Source of the DNA: Chelativorans multitrophicus
GTDB lineage: Bacteria > Pseudomonadota > Alphaproteobacteria > Rhizobiales > Rhizobiaceae
NCBI RefSeq assembly: GCF_011317445.1
Contig: NZ_JAAAPL010000006.1
Location: 62,001 to 126,000 of the forward strand
Direction of reading: 5' to 3'
Length of the DNA stretch: 64,000 nt
The notes under the pieces are model-generated. The model was given only the letters and a program-made list of their open reading frames with translations, was not told the origin of the DNA and made no database searches. Of the stretch, positions 1 to 9,172 are shown in pieces (the first letter of the stretch is position 1; each line of letters begins with the position of its first letter). A program made the translations under genes and the position numbers.

Positions 1-838
1 TCTCGGCCCACATGATCACCGTGCGCGGGCTCATTACGGTCGACAGATCGCCGTTCATAAAGGCCGAACGTGTCATGTCGGCCACGCGCACCATGCGGCC
101 CACGATCTCCCTGCCCTTCTCGTTCTGATAATGCTTGGCCTTCGCCTGAACGATGGCGACTTCCTCGTCATGCGGCAGGTAGTTGAGCGTGGTGACGATC
201 GACCAGCGGTCCATCTGCGCCTGGTTGATCTGCTGGGTGCCGTGGTAAAGGCCCGTCGTGTCGCCCAAGCCCACCGTGTTGGCGGTGGCGAAGAGACGGA
301 AGGCAGGGTGCGGCCTGATGACGCGGCTCTGGTCGAGTAGCGTCAGCCGGCCGGAAGACTCCAGCACGCGCTGGATTACGAACATTACATCCGGGCGGCC
401 GGCGTCGTATTCGTCGAAGACGAGCGCAACGTTGTGCTGATAGGCCCAGGGAAGAATCCCGTCGCGGAATTCGGTGATCTGCTTGCCTTCCTTGACCACG
501 ATCGCGTCCTTGCCGACGAGGTCGATACGGCTCACATGGCTGTCGAGATTGATGCGCACACAGGGCCAGTTGAGGCGCGCCGCCACCTGCTCGATATGGG
601 TGGATTTGCCCGTGCCGTGATAGCCCGAAATCATCACGCGGCGGTTGTAGGCGAAACCGGCCAGGATCGCGAGCGTCGTCTGCTTGTCAAACAGGTAGTC
701 CGGATCGATATCGGGGACATGCGGGTCCGACTCGGCATAGGCAGGCACGACCATATCGGCTTCGAAGCCGAAGGTCTCCTGCACGGAAACCGTGGTGTCG
801 GGCAGATTGGCGATATCGCGATCGATCTTGTTCATCAT
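1..838 (-). CDS. cobS: Cobaltochelatase subunit CobS (3' end outside window)
   Basis: AAA+ ATPase subunit of the aerobic cobaltochelatase CobN-CobS-CobT, which inserts cobalt into hydrogenobyrinic acid a,c-diamide in the cytoplasm during B12 synthesis. About 279 residues are visible and the C-terminus runs off the left edge; the family is about 330 residues. The reverse strand reads from a double ATG at 838/835 (MMNKIDRD). A Walker A motif GYHGTGKST and a Walker B-like segment [10 protein letters not shown] are present, followed by the sensor region LFATANTVG typical of MoxR/CobS AAA+ proteins. The gene follows the J-domain gene after 73 bp on the same strand, an order common in rhizobia, where cobT usually follows beyond this edge. 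The family assignment is firm. Confidence 0.95.
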   Translation of the reverse strand, partial: MMNKIDRDIANLPDTTVSVQETFGFEADMVVPAYAESDPHVPDIDPDYLFDKQTTLAILAGFAYNRRVMISGYHGTGKSTHIEQVAARLNWPCVRINLDSHVSRIDLVGKDAIVVKEGKQITEFRDGILPWAYQHNVALVFDEYDAGRPDVMFVIQRVLESSGRLTLLDQSRVIRPHPAFRLFATANTVGLGDTTGLYHGTQQINQAQMDRWSIVTTLNYLPHDEEVAIVQAKAKHYQNEKGREIVGRMVRVADMTRSAFMNGDLSTVMSPRTVIMWAE

Positions 839-911
839 ACCTCCAGCGCGCGCGAGGGGAGGGCCCGCGCCGCTTGTCATCGTTACGCTGGCCTCTTAGC
901 AGAGACCCGGG

Positions 912-1532
912 CTAACAGAAACCCGCCTGCTTGAGGAGCCGATAGGCCTGAAGGACATCGCGCAGGCGCGCTTCGGACCCACGGTCGCCGCCATTCGCAT
1001 CCGGATGGTGGCGCTTTACCAGCGTTTTATAGCGCGCCTTTATATCAGCGCCAGTCGCATTTGCCGCGAGGCCCAGTGTTTCCAGCGCCTTGGCCTCAAG
1101 TGGCTTCAATCGCCGCTCTACGGGAGCACGGGAGCGGCCCTCGGCTCCGCCAAACAGATTAAACGGGTCGCCCACGCGGCGATAGTAGGCGGCATGGCCG
1201 GAGCGGAAGGGGGCGAAATCTGCCGCTGCCTGGCCCGTGCCGTTCGAGCCCACTTTCCATGTAGGACGGTGGCCCGTCAGCGCCTCCTTTTGGAAACGCG
1301 CGATCTCGCTGTCCTTCAGGCCGGAGAAGTAGTTGTAATTCTTGTTGTATTCGCGCACGTGCTCGAAACAGAAGCGGAAATATTCCCCTTCCCGGTGCCG
1401 GCCCACGGGCGCACGGTGCAGGCCGGGCTCCTCGCAGCCATCCCACTGGCAGCGCGGCGCGGCGGTGTCCGCCTCCGGCTGGCGCCCGGGGCGGATGCGG
1501 ATTTTCTCGAAATATTTCGAGTTCAGTTTCAT
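912..1532 (-). CDS. J-domain (DnaJ-like) molecular chaperone
   Basis: A 206-residue protein whose last 60 or so residues form a J domain: a helix II/III region with the diagnostic HPD inside KRHHPDANGG, preceded by the start of the domain (LETLGL). J domains stimulate the ATPase of an Hsp70 partner such as DnaK. The first 130 residues carry three cysteines near the N-terminus (CQWDGCEEPG and later FCFEH), which may be a small metal site, and lack the G/F and zinc-finger regions of canonical DnaJ, so this is a specialised cochaperone. It sits between cobS and the divergent bolA, a typical rhizobial order. The substrate cannot be deduced. Confidence 0.9.
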   Translation of the reverse strand: MKLNSKYFEKIRIRPGRQPEADTAAPRCQWDGCEEPGLHRAPVGRHREGEYFRFCFEHVREYNKNYNYFSGLKDSEIARFQKEALTGHRPTWKVGSNGTGQAAADFAPFRSGHAAYYRRVGDPFNLFGGAEGRSRAPVERRLKPLEAKALETLGLAANATGADIKARYKTLVKRHHPDANGGDRGSEARLRDVLQAYRLLKQAGFC

Positions 1533-1744
1533 GCCCGTCCTGGAAACAGCAAATCAGAAGAGATTATGGCCTTTCGCGGCGGCGAAACAAGAATTGACAT
1601 TTCGCCGGCGTTGGGCCTAGCCCGCCTTCAGGCCATTGCCGCGCATTTTGAGGGACCAAGTGATTCCACTTGGGCCGAAAATGCTTTAGGCCACGATGGC
1701 GATCATGACGGGGAGCTTCCCCTATATGGTGTCAGGAGGCATTC

Positions 1745-2047
1745 TTGTCCATTCAAACTGCAATCGAAAACAAGCTTATGCAGGCGTTTTCGCCGGAACG
1801 CCTTGCCGTCATCAACGAAAGTCATCTTCACGCGGGCCATCACCACACCGAGCACGGCCATGAAGAGGTTTTCGACGGGACGGGTGAGACGCATTTCCGT
1901 GTGCGCATCGTTTCCGCCGCTTTTGCCGGCAAGACCCGGATCGAACGGCACCGCGCCGTGAACGAGGTGCTGGCGGAAGAACTCAAACGTGGCCTGCACG
2001 CGCTGGCCATCGAGCCGGCAGCGCCCGGCGAGAAGACGCGGTGGTGA
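1745..2047 (+). CDS. bolA: BolA family protein
   Basis: A 100-residue protein of the BolA/YrbA fold, which pairs with monothiol glutaredoxins in iron-sulfur cluster trafficking or acts as a regulator. Visible signatures are the SHLHAGHHH segment, the conserved ETHFRVRIVSAAFAGK core and the RHRAVNEVLAEEL helix. Translation starts at TTG: no in-frame ATG precedes the conserved start of the domain, and a strong AGGAGG ribosome site at 1734-1739 is five bases upstream. It is divergent from the J-domain gene. The 212-bp gap between them contains a short GC hairpin (GGGGA/TCCCC, about 1710-1722) and presumably both promoters. Confidence 0.93.
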   Translation: MSIQTAIENKLMQAFSPERLAVINESHLHAGHHHTEHGHEEVFDGTGETHFRVRIVSAAFAGKTRIERHRAVNEVLAEELKRGLHALAIEPAAPGEKTRW

Positions 2048-2056
2048 GAGCGCTGC

Positions 2057-3346
2057 CTATTTCTTGATCGCAGGCTTCTCTTCCACCGCAGGGCGGATGC
2101 GCAGCAGGGTGATGCGGTTCTTCTCCCGCTTCATTACGATGAAACGCTTGCCGAAGAAGGTGAAGGCCTGCTTCTCCTCCGGTATCGTCTGCGTCTCGTG
2201 AATAACGAGCCCGGCGATGGTGGTGGCCTCGTCGTCCGGCAGGTTCCAGTCGAGCGCGCGGTTCAGATCACGGATGGGAACGGAGCCGTCCACCACGATG
2301 GAACCGTCCGCTTCCTGTTTCACACCCTGCATTTCCACGTCGTGCTCGTCGGAAATATCGCCGACAATCTCCTCGATGATGTCCTCAAGCGTGACGAGTC
2401 CCTCCACCTCGCCATACTCATCCACCACGATGGCGATGTGCGCCTTGCGCCGGAGAAAGGCGTTCAACTGGTCCTGCAGCGAGGTTGTGTCGGGCACGAA
2501 CCAGGGCTTGCTAGCCACCTTCATGATATCGATGCGGGCCGGGTCGTTTCCGACCTCGTGCAACGCGCGCAGGAGGTCCTTGGTGTGGACCACGCCGACA
2601 ATGTTCTCCGTTTTCGTCTTCCAGACCGGAATGCGCGTATAGGGGCTGCCCAGGATTTCGCTCACTACAGCCTCGGGCGGCTCGTCGGCATTGACCGAGC
2701 GCATATTCGTGCGGTGGATCATCACGTCTGAGACTTCAAGCTCGTGCAGGTCGAGCAGGCCGCCCACGCGGTCGCGATCCTGTTTCACGACGCCTCCCTC
2801 GCGATGCAGGACTTCGACGGTGCCGCGCAGTTCCTCATGGGCGGAGAGAAGCGGTTTGTCGCGCGAGAGATTGATGCCGAAGATCGCCAAAAGCAGACGC
2901 ACGATCATGTTCGCCGCCGATGAAAGCGGGCCGAAGATGAGGACGATAAGCCGCGCGAAGGGAGATACAGACAACGCAAACTGCTCCGGCCGCGCGAGAG
3001 CCCAGGACTTCGGCAGGATTTCCGAAAAGATCACGAGCATCACGGTCATGCCAATCGTCGCGTAGATCACGCCGGCATCGCCGAACAGGGCGAGGAGAAC
3101 GCTGGTGGCAAGCGACGATGCCAGGATGTTGACCAGGTTGTTGCCAATGAGCAGCGCGCCCACAAGGCGGTCCCGCCGTGCAATCAGCTTCTGGACCACC
3201 GCTGCACGGCTATCTCCCCCGCGTTCCAGCGTATGAAGCCGCGCACGGGACACGGCAGTCATCCCGGTTTCCGTTCCGGAAAAGAGAAAGGAAAGGATGA
3301 TCAGGCACAAGATGATTACGCCCGTGACGAGGAGCCCGGTGGTCAT
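2057..3346 (-). CDS. CorC/HlyC-type CNNM transmembrane protein
   Basis: A 429-residue membrane protein with an N-terminal DUF21/CNNM domain (about residues 1-190; four hydrophobic stretches beginning [16 protein letters not shown]), a tandem CBS pair (about 205-335, with SPYTRIPVW and [25 protein letters not shown]) and a C-terminal CorC_HlyC domain. The family is linked to magnesium/cobalt efflux; the older name hemolysin is misleading. Its start overlaps the aroB stop by four bases (ATGA at 3343-3346), so it is the third gene of an aroK-aroB-corC operon, an arrangement conserved in rhizobia without an obvious functional link. The specific ion is not determinable here. Confidence 0.92.
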   Translation of the reverse strand: MTTGLLVTGVIILCLIILSFLFSGTETGMTAVSRARLHTLERGGDSRAAVVQKLIARRDRLVGALLIGNNLVNILASSLATSVLLALFGDAGVIYATIGMTVMLVIFSEILPKSWALARPEQFALSVSPFARLIVLIFGPLSSAANMIVRLLLAIFGINLSRDKPLLSAHEELRGTVEVLHREGGVVKQDRDRVGGLLDLHELEVSDVMIHRTNMRSVNADEPPEAVVSEILGSPYTRIPVWKTKTENIVGVVHTKDLLRALHEVGNDPARIDIMKVASKPWFVPDTTSLQDQLNAFLRRKAHIAIVVDEYGEVEGLVTLEDIIEEIVGDISDEHDVEMQGVKQEADGSIVVDGSVPIRDLNRALDWNLPDDEATTIAGLVIHETQTIPEEKQAFTFFGKRFIVMKREKNRITLLRIRPAVEEKPAIKK

Positions 3347-4488
3347 TTCGGTACAACGTCCTTGAGAAAGGCAAGCACTTCTGAAGCGGGCACATCCTTG
3401 GCGATGAAGGATTGCCCGATGCCATGCGTGAGGATGAAGGTGAGCGCGCCACGCGACACCTTCTTGTCCTGCGCGATGAATGAAAGCAGCGTTTCAGCAT
3501 CCGGCAGTCCGCCGGGGATCTGGTCGGTCCGGGTCGGCAGCCCTACCGCGCTCAGATGCGCCTCCACACGGGCGGAATCATCCGCGCTCGCGAGATTCAT
3601 GCGCGTGGAAAATTTGTGCGCCAGCACCATTCCGATCGCGACGGCTTCACCGTGAACAAGACGCCCGCCGTCATACCCGGTGGCCGCTTCAAGCGCGTGG
3701 CCGAAAGTGTGGCCAAGATTGAGCAGGGCGCGGTCGCCCGTCTCGCGCTCATCCCTCTCCACGATCTCGGCCTTGGCGCGGCAGCATTCTGCGATTGCTT
3801 CGATGCGTGCGCTGCCGCCGGAAAAGATCTCCCGCCAGTTCGCTTCCAGCCAGGCAAAGAAAGCGGGTCGGTCGATGAGCCCGTATTTGGCAACTTCCGC
3901 GTAGCCGGCGCGGAACTCGCGCACAGGCAGCGTGTCGAGCACGCTCGTGTCTGCCAGCACCAGTTTCGGCTGGTAGAACACGCCCACGAGGTTTTTGCCG
4001 CGCGGGGTGTTGATGCCGGTCTTGCCGCCCACCGAGGAATCGACTTGCGCCAGGAGCGACGTCGGCACCTGGACGAAATTCATTCCGCGGCGGACAATTC
4101 CCGCGGCAAAGCCCGCAAGGTCGCCCACGACGCCGCCGCCCAAGGCGATGACCGCATCTCGCCGCTCCAGCTTTGCGGCGAGAATAGCGTCGACCGTCTC
4201 TTCCAGTGATTCGAAGCTTTTGCTGCGTTCGCCAGGCCTCAGGCGCACCGCGACGCATTCGATGCCGGCAGCCGCAAGACTGGCTTCAAACGCTTCCAAA
4301 TGCGCGGCGGCGACATTGTCATCCGTGACAATCGCGGCCCGGCTGCCGGGCAAGCGCGCGGAAAGCTCTTCTCCAGCAGATGCGGTGAGGCCTGGACCGA
4401 TGAGAATATCGTAGGCGCGCTCTCCGAGCCCCACGGTGACGGTAACGGCGTCGCCGGTGGTGCGGCTCATTTCGCGGTTTTCCTTCAT
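3343..4488 (-). CDS. aroB: 3-dehydroquinate synthase
   Basis: Second step of the shikimate pathway: 3-deoxy-D-arabino-heptulosonate 7-phosphate to 3-dehydroquinate, using NAD and a divalent metal, in the cytoplasm. 381 residues, normal for the family. The NAD-binding signature [15 protein letters not shown] and the stretch [19 protein letters not shown] are intact; metal ligands are expected at the E of [12 protein letters not shown], the histidine of [11 protein letters not shown] and that of [11 protein letters not shown], all present. It overlaps aroK by four bases upstream and the CorC-like gene by four bases downstream, implying translational coupling. A second possible start (MSRTTG) lies six codons in. 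Confidence 0.97.
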   Translation of the reverse strand: MKENREMSRTTGDAVTVTVGLGERAYDILIGPGLTASAGEELSARLPGSRAAIVTDDNVAAAHLEAFEASLAAAGIECVAVRLRPGERSKSFESLEETVDAILAAKLERRDAVIALGGGVVGDLAGFAAGIVRRGMNFVQVPTSLLAQVDSSVGGKTGINTPRGKNLVGVFYQPKLVLADTSVLDTLPVREFRAGYAEVAKYGLIDRPAFFAWLEANWREIFSGGSARIEAIAECCRAKAEIVERDERETGDRALLNLGHTFGHALEAATGYDGGRLVHGEAVAIGMVLAHKFSTRMNLASADDSARVEAHLSAVGLPTRTDQIPGGLPDAETLLSFIAQDKKVSRGALTFILTHGIGQSFIAKDVPASEVLAFLKDVVPK

Positions 4489-5108
4489 CTGGCGCCTTTC
4501 TTCAGAAATGCGGCAATTCCCTCAAGGACTTCAGAGGCGATCACTTCCTTCGGGTCGTCCCGCGTACGCACGGTTATGTCGGCAAGTTCATAGATCGGAT
4601 AGCGGATTTCGATCAGCCGCTGCATTACCGCGCGCGGATCATCGGTCTTGAGCAGGGGCCGGTCCTGCCGCTTTGCGACACGTTGCATGAGCGTGTCGAG
4701 ATCGGCTTTCAGCCAGACCGATACTCCCTGGCGCAGGATGGCACGGCGTGAGGATTCGCTCATGAATGCGCCGCCGCCGGTGGAAAGAACTTTCGGACCG
4801 TCCCTGAGCAGCCGGGCAATGACCCGGCGTTCAAGCGCCCGGAACTCGTCTTCCCCGTAGCCGGCGAAGAGCTCCGGTATCGACATGCGGGACACGGATT
4901 CTATCTCGTGATCGCTATCGATGAAGGGCAGCCCCAGCATCCCGGCCACCTTGCGCCCGACGACGGTCTTGCCGGCGCCCATCAGCCCGACAAAAACGAT
5001 GCTGCGCCGCCCCAGCTGCTTCAGCACGGCGTTTGTATCGAGTTCCGGGGTGGATTTGGCCGACGACATCATTCCACAGCTTTCGACACGAAAACTGGGA
5101 CACGTCAA
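4485..5108 (-). CDS. aroK: Shikimate kinase
   Basis: Phosphorylates shikimate at O3 using ATP. 207 residues from the first ATG; the start could instead be one of the MM pair at residues 13-14, since the first 30 residues lie outside the conserved domain. The P-loop GLMGAGKT is at residues 41-48, the shikimate-binding DSDHEIE follows, then [11 protein letters not shown], the STGGGAF motif and the lid-region arginine in RQDRPLL. The aroB start overlaps its stop by four bases. The 78 bp upstream, towards the divergent small membrane protein gene, should hold the operon promoter. Confidence 0.96.
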   Translation of the reverse strand: MTCPSFRVESCGMMSSAKSTPELDTNAVLKQLGRRSIVFVGLMGAGKTVVGRKVAGMLGLPFIDSDHEIESVSRMSIPELFAGYGEDEFRALERRVIARLLRDGPKVLSTGGGAFMSESSRRAILRQGVSVWLKADLDTLMQRVAKRQDRPLLKTDDPRAVMQRLIEIRYPIYELADITVRTRDDPKEVIASEVLEGIAAFLKKGAR

Positions 5109-5186
5109 GCATTTGGGATAACGACCCGCCCGCTTGCATTGGCCGACTCGGCGGTAGATAAGCGTCTGGGACTACAAAGGGTGGAT

Positions 5187-5333
5187 ATGCCTACGCTTTT
5201 TCGGCTTCTGACGAAGCTCGCTATTCTCGTTGTGCTTGCATACGCTGTTATGTACGCCTTGGCGACCTTTGTGACGCCGAGGCAGACGGAAATCGTGGTG
5301 CCTATTCCACCGGAACGGCTCGACCGGCGGTGA
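5187..5333 (+). CDS. Small single-pass membrane protein (48 residues)
   Basis: Begins [10 protein letters not shown], then one hydrophobic segment (about residues 11-29, [19 protein letters not shown]) and ends with a short charged tail (IPPERLDRR). The ATG at 5187 is preceded by AAAGGGTGG. A longer in-frame reading from 4908 would run antisense through aroK and is not credible. The gene lies between divergent aroK and downstream xerD; short proteins of this type occur at this position in other rhizobia, but this is from memory and no function is known. The N-in orientation and membrane location are predictions from hydrophobicity. Confidence 0.72.
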   Translation: MPTLFRLLTKLAILVVLAYAVMYALATFVTPRQTEIVVPIPPERLDRR

Positions 5334-5409
5334 ATGCCTGCCGCCAGCGCTGTTTGGAAATTGTTTGCGTTCTTCGCTTAGTAATTTCGACTTGCAAGGC
5401 AGGATGAAA

Positions 5410-6336
5410 ATGGCGAGCGGCGCGAAGATTGAAGCGTTTCTGGAGATGATGGCGGCCGAGCGGGGCGCGAGCGACAACACACTCGCCTCATATCGCCGGG
5501 ATCTGGGAGACGCGGACGCTTACCTCGAAGCGCCTTGCGGCGGGGTTTTCAAGGCGAGCGCCGCTGATATCCGCAAATACCTCGCGGACATGACTGCGCG
5601 CGGCTTCGCCTCGACAACCCAGGCGCGCAAGCTTTCTTCGCTGCGTCAGTTCTTCAAGTTCCTTTATTCCGAAGGCATGCGCGACGATGATCCCACCGGC
5701 GTGCTCGACAGCCCGAAGAAGGGCCGCCCCCTGCCCAAGACGCTAAGCGAATCGGAAATGAACGCGCTTCTCGAAAGGGCAGCGGACGAGGCACGAGAGG
5801 CGCCAGCGGGCACGCCCGCGCGCGTCGCTGCCCAACGGCTCTCAACGCTCCTGGAAATGCTTTATGCCTCGGGTCTGCGCGTTTCGGAATTGGTCAGCCT
5901 GCCGCTCAGAGTGGCTCTAAGGGACGAGCGCTTCTTCACCGTGCGGGGAAAGGGAGGCAAGGAGCGCATGGTTCCGCTTTCCGCCAAGGCGCGTGAAGCG
6001 GTGGCCTTGTGGCTCAAGGAGCGGGCGCGGCATCCCTCTTTCGCGAACAGCCCCTGGCTGTTCCCGGCGGTATCGGCAAGCGGATACCTCTCTCGTCAGG
6101 TCTTCGCGCGCGAGCTTAAGGGCCTGGCCGGACGCGCGGGAATTTCAACGGCCAAAATCTCCCCACATGTGCTGCGCCATGCCTTTGCCAGCCACCTGCT
6201 GCAGAACGGCGCGGATCTGCGCGCCGTGCAGCAATTGCTTGGCCACGCCGACATCTCGACCACGCAGATCTATACCCACGTGCTGGAAAAACGGCTGCAG
6301 GAACTGGTGCAGAAGCACCACCCGCTTGCCGATTAG
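5410..6336 (+). CDS. xerD: Tyrosine recombinase XerD
   Basis: Site-specific recombinase that with XerC resolves chromosome dimers at dif near the terminus. Taking the ATG at 5410 (AGGA five bases upstream) gives 308 residues; an in-frame ATG at 5404 and a 5365 start are weaker. The N-terminal SAM-like core-binding domain spans about residues 5-95. The catalytic set is complete: R157 (SGLRVSEL), K181 (RGKGGKER), H253 and R256 ([10 protein letters not shown]), H279 (LGHADIST) and nucleophile Y288 (IYTHV). No neighbouring attachment site or integrase cargo is present, so this is the housekeeping enzyme and not an island integrase. Confidence 0.95.
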   Translation: MASGAKIEAFLEMMAAERGASDNTLASYRRDLGDADAYLEAPCGGVFKASAADIRKYLADMTARGFASTTQARKLSSLRQFFKFLYSEGMRDDDPTGVLDSPKKGRPLPKTLSESEMNALLERAADEAREAPAGTPARVAAQRLSTLLEMLYASGLRVSELVSLPLRVALRDERFFTVRGKGGKERMVPLSAKAREAVALWLKERARHPSFANSPWLFPAVSASGYLSRQVFARELKGLAGRAGISTAKISPHVLRHAFASHLLQNGADLRAVQQLLGHADISTTQIYTHVLEKRLQELVQKHHPLAD

Positions 6337-6431
6337 CGTCATGACCGCTATGTGAAACCACGTTTTTTAGCGGCGTGGCGCCCTGAAAATGCCTAACCGC
6401 GGTGTCTCGTGTCCGATTTTTTGGCGGGTGA

Positions 6432-7382
6432 ATGTACAACTATCTCGATTTCGAAAAGCCGGTCGCCGACCTCGAAGGCAAGATCCTGGAACTGAAGAAG
6501 CTCAGCGAAAGCGGGGAGGCGGTCGACGTTGCCGAGGAGATATCCCGGCTTGAGCGGCGCTCCAAGGACGCCTTGCGGGATGTCTACCGCGCGCTGACCC
6601 CGTGGCAGAAGGCTCAGGTCGCCCGCCATCCCGACCGGCCCCACTGCATGGACTATGTGCGGGCGCTTTTCACGGATTTCACCCCGCTTGCGGGCGACCG
6701 CGCCTATGGCGAGGACGAGGCAGTGGTGGCTGGCTTTGCACGCTTCAAGGGGCAATCCATCGCCATTGTCGGCCAGGAAAAGGGTAATGACACCCACAGC
6801 CGGCTCAAGCACAATTTCGGCATGGCGCGCCCCGAAGGATATCGTAAGGCGGTGCGGATCATGGATCTGGCCGACCGTTTCGGCATTCCGGTCGTAAGCC
6901 TGGTGGATACCGCGGGCGCATATCCGGGGATCGGTGCTGAGGAGCGGGGCCAGGCGGAGGCTATCGCGCGATCCACGTCGAAATGCCTAAGCCTCAAGGT
7001 CCCCAATATTTCCGTCATCATCGGCGAGGGCGGCTCGGGCGGCGCCATCGCGATCGCCACGGCCAATCTCGTCTATATGCTGGAGCATTCGATTTATTCG
7101 GTGATTTCGCCGGAGGGCGCCGCATCGATCTTGTGGCACGATTCCACCCGTGCCAAAGACGCGGCGACCAATATGAAGATCACCGCGCAGGATCTTCTTC
7201 AGCTCAAGGTGATCGATGGCATCATTCCCGAGCCGGTCGGCGGCGCGCACCGGGCTTCGGACGTCGTTATCAGGACCACCGGCGAGACGATCGAGAACGG
7301 CTTTCGCGAGCTTGCCGAGAAGGTGGGAGATTTTCGCGAGCAGCGGCGGGAGAAGTTCCTGGCGATTGGCCGCAGCCTGTAG
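6432..7382 (+). CDS. accA: Acetyl-CoA carboxylase carboxyltransferase subunit alpha
   Basis: Alpha subunit of the AccA2D2 carboxyltransferase, which moves the carboxyl group from biotin on AccB to acetyl-CoA to make malonyl-CoA for fatty-acid synthesis. 316 residues, close to the usual 319. Start MYNYLDFEKPV, then the crotonase-fold signatures KGNDTHSRLKHNFGMARPEGYRK, shown here as KGNDTHSRLKHNFGM, and the oxyanion-hole region IGEGGSGGAIAI, and SPEGAASILW. It follows xerD after 95 bp; independent transcription is plausible. Nothing unusual. Confidence 0.97.
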   Translation: MYNYLDFEKPVADLEGKILELKKLSESGEAVDVAEEISRLERRSKDALRDVYRALTPWQKAQVARHPDRPHCMDYVRALFTDFTPLAGDRAYGEDEAVVAGFARFKGQSIAIVGQEKGNDTHSRLKHNFGMARPEGYRKAVRIMDLADRFGIPVVSLVDTAGAYPGIGAEERGQAEAIARSTSKCLSLKVPNISVIIGEGGSGGAIAIATANLVYMLEHSIYSVISPEGAASILWHDSTRAKDAATNMKITAQDLLQLKVIDGIIPEPVGGAHRASDVVIRTTGETIENGFRELAEKVGDFREQRREKFLAIGRSL

Positions 7383-7565
7383 GAAGCCGATTCCAAGCGG
7401 CACTTCTCAGGACTGTTCGGGGCGGAAGATATTCGTGACTTGTTATAATCTTGCCTTGTTCTGTGCTTCAGGATAAGCGGTAATAGCCTGTTGCTGGTAA
7501 TGATTTGTAAAGCCTAACGGGTATTTAGTAGTGGGGACACCCGCCTCCTGCGCCGGGAGAGGGGA

Positions 7566-8885
7566 ATGGCGACCAGGACCCGAGACTTTTGCATGAAAAG
7601 CCGTTTTGCTTGTGCTGTGCTTTTGCCGGCCTTCATTCTCGTCGGATGCAGCGGATCCCTTGAGGACCTCGCGCCCAAGGCAGCGGAGCGGAAGCTCCCG
7701 CCGGAAGTCACGGAAATCATCAAGGCGAAGGGCATGAGCACGAATGCCCCCATCATGATGCGTGTCTTCAAGGAAGAGGGCGTGCTCGAGGTCTGGAAGC
7801 AGAAAAAGGACGGACGCTACGACCTCGTAAAGAGCTACGAGATCTGCAAATGGTCCGGCAAGCTCGGGCCGAAATATACGGAAGGCGACCGTCAGGCGCC
7901 GGAAGGTTTCTATACCATCCGGCCGCAGCAGATGAATCCGAATTCCAGCTATCATCTGTCCTTCAATATCGGTTTCCCCAACGCTTACGACCGCGCGAAC
8001 GGCCGCACCGGCCAGCACCTGATGGTGCATGGCGCCTGCTCTTCAGCGGGCTGCTACTCCATGACCGACGAGCAGGTGGAGGAAATCTACGCCTTCGCGC
8101 GTGATGCATTTCGCGGCGGGCAGGAAGCCTTTCAATTCCAGGCCTTTCCGTTCCGCATGACGGCACAGAACATGGCGCGCTACCGGAACGATCCGAACTA
8201 TCCTTTCTGGCAGATGCTGAAGGAAGGCTATGATCATTTCGAGATGACCAAGGCGCCGCCCAAGGTCGATGTTTGCGAAGCGCGATATGTCTTCAACCGT
8301 GTGGCAGCGGAAGGCTATACTTTCGAGCCGACGGCGGCCTGCCCGCCCTCGACGCAGCCTGAAGGGCTGTTGATGGCCTATCAGGCCTATAAGAAGAAGC
8401 AGGATCTTGCCATCTCAAAAGCGGCGTGGAGCTGGTCGAAGAAGGAACCGAAGCCGACCATAGCCGGCGTTGAGGAAGCGATGCTGGTGGCCGATTGGAG
8501 CCGCCGCCGCAGCCGCGGTGAGAGGGTTAGCCGTGAGCCGCCTTCGCTGAATCCGGTGACGGTTGCGAAATCCAAACCCCTGATCTCCACGCCTGTCTCG
8601 GCCTATGCGGCAGTGTCTCAGGGATCTCCACAAACCCAGGCCGCTGCCGCCGCCGCCCCCGCGCAGGAGCAACAGCGTGCTCAGGTCGGGATTGCGAACA
8701 ACGAAGCGAATGCAACGGTGGCGGAATCACAGGTCGAGGTGGGTGCCACGCCGCTCATCACGGGAACCACGCCTGTTCCGACGCCCAATCCCAACAGCGA
8801 GGCCTCCGCTCCCACCGTTCAGGTGCAGCCGGCTCCCGAGCAGGGCGGCCGCATGAGCAGGCTCTGGAATGCGCTACGCAGGTGA
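7566..8885 (+). CDS. L,D-transpeptidase (YkuD-fold) lipoprotein
   Basis: Peptidoglycan-modifying L,D-transpeptidase of the YafK-like group, expected to act in the periplasm. 439 residues. The N-terminus is a lipoprotein signal: a hydrophobic run followed by the lipobox LVGC, so Cys28 should be lipidated. The catalytic YkuD motif is seen as HGACSSAGCYSM, with the histidine and nucleophilic cysteine in place. After the catalytic domain (about residues 60-260) is a low-complexity Ala/Pro/Gln-rich tail of about 170 residues ending MSRLWNALRR. The ATG at 7566 has AGAGGGGA upstream; an ATG at 7593 is an alternative. The 183-bp leader contains a TATAAT hexamer at 7444-7449 but no clear -35. Confidence 0.85.
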   Translation: MATRTRDFCMKSRFACAVLLPAFILVGCSGSLEDLAPKAAERKLPPEVTEIIKAKGMSTNAPIMMRVFKEEGVLEVWKQKKDGRYDLVKSYEICKWSGKLGPKYTEGDRQAPEGFYTIRPQQMNPNSSYHLSFNIGFPNAYDRANGRTGQHLMVHGACSSAGCYSMTDEQVEEIYAFARDAFRGGQEAFQFQAFPFRMTAQNMARYRNDPNYPFWQMLKEGYDHFEMTKAPPKVDVCEARYVFNRVAAEGYTFEPTAACPPSTQPEGLLMAYQAYKKKQDLAISKAAWSWSKKEPKPTIAGVEEAMLVADWSRRRSRGERVSREPPSLNPVTVAKSKPLISTPVSAYAAVSQGSPQTQAAAAAAPAQEQQRAQVGIANNEANATVAESQVEVGATPLITGTTPVPTPNPNSEASAPTVQVQPAPEQGGRMSRLWNALRR

Positions 8886-9126
8886 AGCGAATATAGTGGA
8901 AGTTTATGATCTTAAGGGGCTTAACTGCCCTTTGCCCGTGCTGAAGGCGAAGAAGCGCCTTGCCGGCATGCCGGCTGGTCAGCGCATATGGGTCGAAACG
9001 ACCGACCCTCTTGCCGTGATCGATATTCCCGCCTTCTGCAACCAGGATAATCATCGTCTTCTTGAGACAGAAAACATGCCGGGCGGGCACCGCTTTCTCA
9101 TCGAGCGCGGCGAGGGAAAAGATTAG
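8869..9126 (+). CDS. tusA: TusA/SirA family sulfur-carrier protein
   Basis: A small protein of the TusA fold that accepts persulfide sulfur on a cysteine for tRNA thiolation, molybdenum cofactor or related pathways. The diagnostic CPxP motif is in GLNCPLPVLKAKK near the N-terminus. The first ATG (8869) gives 85 residues and overlaps the end of the L,D-transpeptidase gene by 17 bases; an in-frame GTG at 8896 (start of MEVYDLKG) fits the family's N-terminus better and is equally possible. The overlap suggests one transcript with the upstream gene. Which relay partner is used cannot be read from this region. Confidence 0.88.
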   Translation: MRYAGEANIVEVYDLKGLNCPLPVLKAKKRLAGMPAGQRIWVETTDPLAVIDIPAFCNQDNHRLLETENMPGGHRFLIERGEGKD

Positions 9127-9172
9127 GCGAGGGTTGACCTCAACCAGCGGCATGGCAGCACAGGGTGGGCAG

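Noticed and set aside
5410-6336. XerD-like recombinase as an integrase of a mobile element
   Set aside because: Its core-gene neighbours, length and complete XerD-type motifs indicate the housekeeping dimer-resolution enzyme.
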